Source of the DNA: a virus
Direction: 5' to 3' (one strand)
IMG/VR virus record: IMGVR_UViG_3300021957_000391
Span: 1-20,992 of that record
DNA length: 20,992 bases
Part shown: positions 19,936-20,992 of the stretch, piece after piece
How the letters are laid out: each line of letters begins with the position of its first letter
How positions within the stretch are numbered: position 1 is the stretch's first letter
Made by a program: the position numbers and the translations under genes
Notes under the pieces: model-generated
Databases searched by the model: none
What the model was told of the DNA's origin: nothing
What the model saw: the letters and a program-made list of their open reading frames with translations, nothing else

Positions 19936-20602
19936 AATAGCAGTAATGCAACCTTATGCATTTCCTTATTTTGGTTATTTACAACTCATGAAGGCTGTAG
20001 ATCACTTTGTATTTATGGATGATGTTACTTTTATTAAAAAGAGTTGGATGAATAGAAATAAACTTATTGCTAATGGTCAAGAGCAGATCTTTACTATCCC
20101 TGTTAGTAAGATTTCTCAGAATAAAAAAATTAACGAACATTATATTAGTTCTCAATGGTCTACAAAATTAATTAGGTCAATTCAACATAACTATCAGAAA
20201 AGTCCGTATTTTGAAGAATACTCTGTTCATCTTTTTCCACTTATAAAAGAATTAGAAGATAAAAAATTTTCAGATGGTTGTGTTTTAATTTTTGAAACTA
20301 TAGCAGATATACTTAATATAACATCAAAATGGCATTTATCTTCATCATTTGACGTAGAACATTTAAAAGCAGAACAAAAAATTATTACTATATGTAATGA
20401 ATTAGATGCAGATATGTATATAAATCCTATTGGAGGATTGAGTCTTGATTTTTATACTCAAGATATATTTAATCCAATCCAACTACGTTTCATCAAACGA
20501 CAAGATTCACTGTCTTCTACTTCTATAATAGATTTATTATTTAGTGTAGGAGCAGAAGAACTTCGTAATAATATAGATAAATATGAATTGATAAGTAAAT
20601 GA
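19928..20602 (+). CDS. WbqC-like family protein
   Basis: A 224-residue protein with the family's typical start: IAVMQPYAFPYFGYLQLMKA, then VDHFVFMDDVTFIKKSWMNR and NKLIANGQ. The middle (YFEEYSVHLFPLI) and the end (LDADMYINPIGGLSLD...F) also fit WbqC. The biochemical role of WbqC is not well defined; genes of this family lie in O-antigen and other surface-glycan clusters beside amino-sugar enzymes, sometimes with acyltransferases and methyltransferases as here. Soluble, with no membrane segment. It overlaps the acyltransferase gene by 8 nt and the methyltransferase gene by an ATGA 4-nt junction. Length is close to the family's norm. Confidence 0.88.
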   Translation: MIKIAVMQPYAFPYFGYLQLMKAVDHFVFMDDVTFIKKSWMNRNKLIANGQEQIFTIPVSKISQNKKINEHYISSQWSTKLIRSIQHNYQKSPYFEEYSVHLFPLIKELEDKKFSDGCVLIFETIADILNITSKWHLSSSFDVEHLKAEQKIITICNELDADMYINPIGGLSLDFYTQDIFNPIQLRFIKRQDSLSSTSIIDLLFSVGAEELRNNIDKYELISK

Positions 20603-20992
20603 CTACAAAAGCTTTACATGAAATTTTTACAGCAAAAGCTGGTATAAGTACTATGGACAGACATTCAATGAGTGATATGGCTACACATTTTGACGCCTTA
20701 AGAGAATATGCATCTGATTGTAATGTAATTCATGAGCTAGGTGTCAGAGAAATAGGATCATCATGGGCTTTCTTAAAAGGATTATCAGAAAAAGGTAATG
20801 CTATGGTTACAATAGCTGAAGATCGTAGAAGATTAGAAATGTCCCCTATTACAGCTTTAGTATCTATAGATCATGTACATCCTGATAAATTTGCAGGAGA
20901 AGGAACTTTAGCAGAGTTTCAAAAACATGCAATAGAAAATAATGTGCATCATGAATTTATTGAATCTAGTTCTCTAGATGTAAATATTGAAA
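20599..20992 (+). CDS. SAM-dependent methyltransferase, CmcI-like (partial, cut by right edge)
   Basis: The open frame from ATG 20599 runs to the window end (about 131 residues seen). SDMATHFDALREYASDCN, then VIHELGVREIGSSWAFLKGL, is the SAM-binding motif I region of CmcI/glycan-type methyltransferases ('E.GV..G.ST..FL'). VTIAEDRRRL has a Glu/Asp that could bind the SAM ribose, although it is in an unusual place. The ATG overlaps the stop of the WbqC-like gene by 4 nt (ATGA). These enzymes are often O-methyltransferases or hydroxylases of sugars and polyketides; the substrate is unknown. The C-terminal half is not in the window. Confidence 0.7.
   Translation, partial: MTTKALHEIFTAKAGISTMDRHSMSDMATHFDALREYASDCNVIHELGVREIGSSWAFLKGLSEKGNAMVTIAEDRRRLEMSPITALVSIDHVHPDKFAGEGTLAEFQKHAIENNVHHEFIESSSLDVNIE

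Noticed and set aside
14386-20992. A bacterial chromosomal O-antigen island
   Set aside because: Possible in principle, but gene overlap, bS21, small phage-type genes and lack of housekeeping genes favour a phage; kept only as an alternative.

Overview
This window looks like an accessory-rich segment of an AT-rich marine tailed-phage genome, most likely a T4-like myovirus of an alphaproteobacterium such as SAR11. The phage origin is inferred. Genes are packed with 4-80 nt overlaps, and there are many very small genes. Several genes belong to types familiar from marine T4-like phages: a DsbA-like DNA-binding protein, a PD-(D/E)XK nuclease, ribosomal protein bS21, and the small basic protein cut by the left edge. 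No virion structural or DNA polymerase gene is visible. The alphaproteobacterial host is suggested mainly by a two-piece, circularly permuted tmRNA gene, an organisation typical of that class.

Layout. From 13883 down to 1 almost everything reads leftward. From right to left this arm holds: a sulfotransferase-like protein; a tandem array of four SGNH-hydrolase-like paralogs (10735-13176); three small unknown genes, two of them less AT-rich; a rho-independent terminator (9803-9832); a small gene and a DsbA-like gene; three further SGNH genes (one on the opposite strand, with start codons overlapping its neighbour); a 2OG-Fe(II) oxygenase; a NodU-type carbamoyltransferase; a radical SAM protein; a PD-(D/E)XK nuclease; a second 2OG oxygenase; two tiny genes; a sulfotransferase-like gene; a second tandem SGNH pair; a methyltransferase; and the edge gene. 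In all there are nine SGNH-like genes in about 12.4 kb.

From 13942 rightward everything reads rightward. A textbook sigma70-like promoter (13907-13935) sits so close to the first ATG that the transcript may be leaderless. It leads into two small genes, a large radical SAM enzyme, a DegT-type aminotransferase, an NAD-dependent epimerase and bS21, then small genes and the tmRNA, then a PglD/NeuD-like acyltransferase, a WbqC-like protein and a methyltransferase cut by the right edge.

How it may work together (inference): the aminotransferase, epimerase, acyltransferase, WbqC and methyltransferase genes resemble an O-antigen or virion-glycan sugar pathway. The other arm supplies decorating or trimming enzymes (carbamoyl, sulfo, methyl and hydroxyl transfer, plus SGNH esterases or acyltransferases). 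Inside the sugar arm lies a translation module of bS21 and a phage-encoded permuted tmRNA whose tag is ANDNFAPTGYALAA. The tmRNA and the SGNH expansion are the most notable contents.
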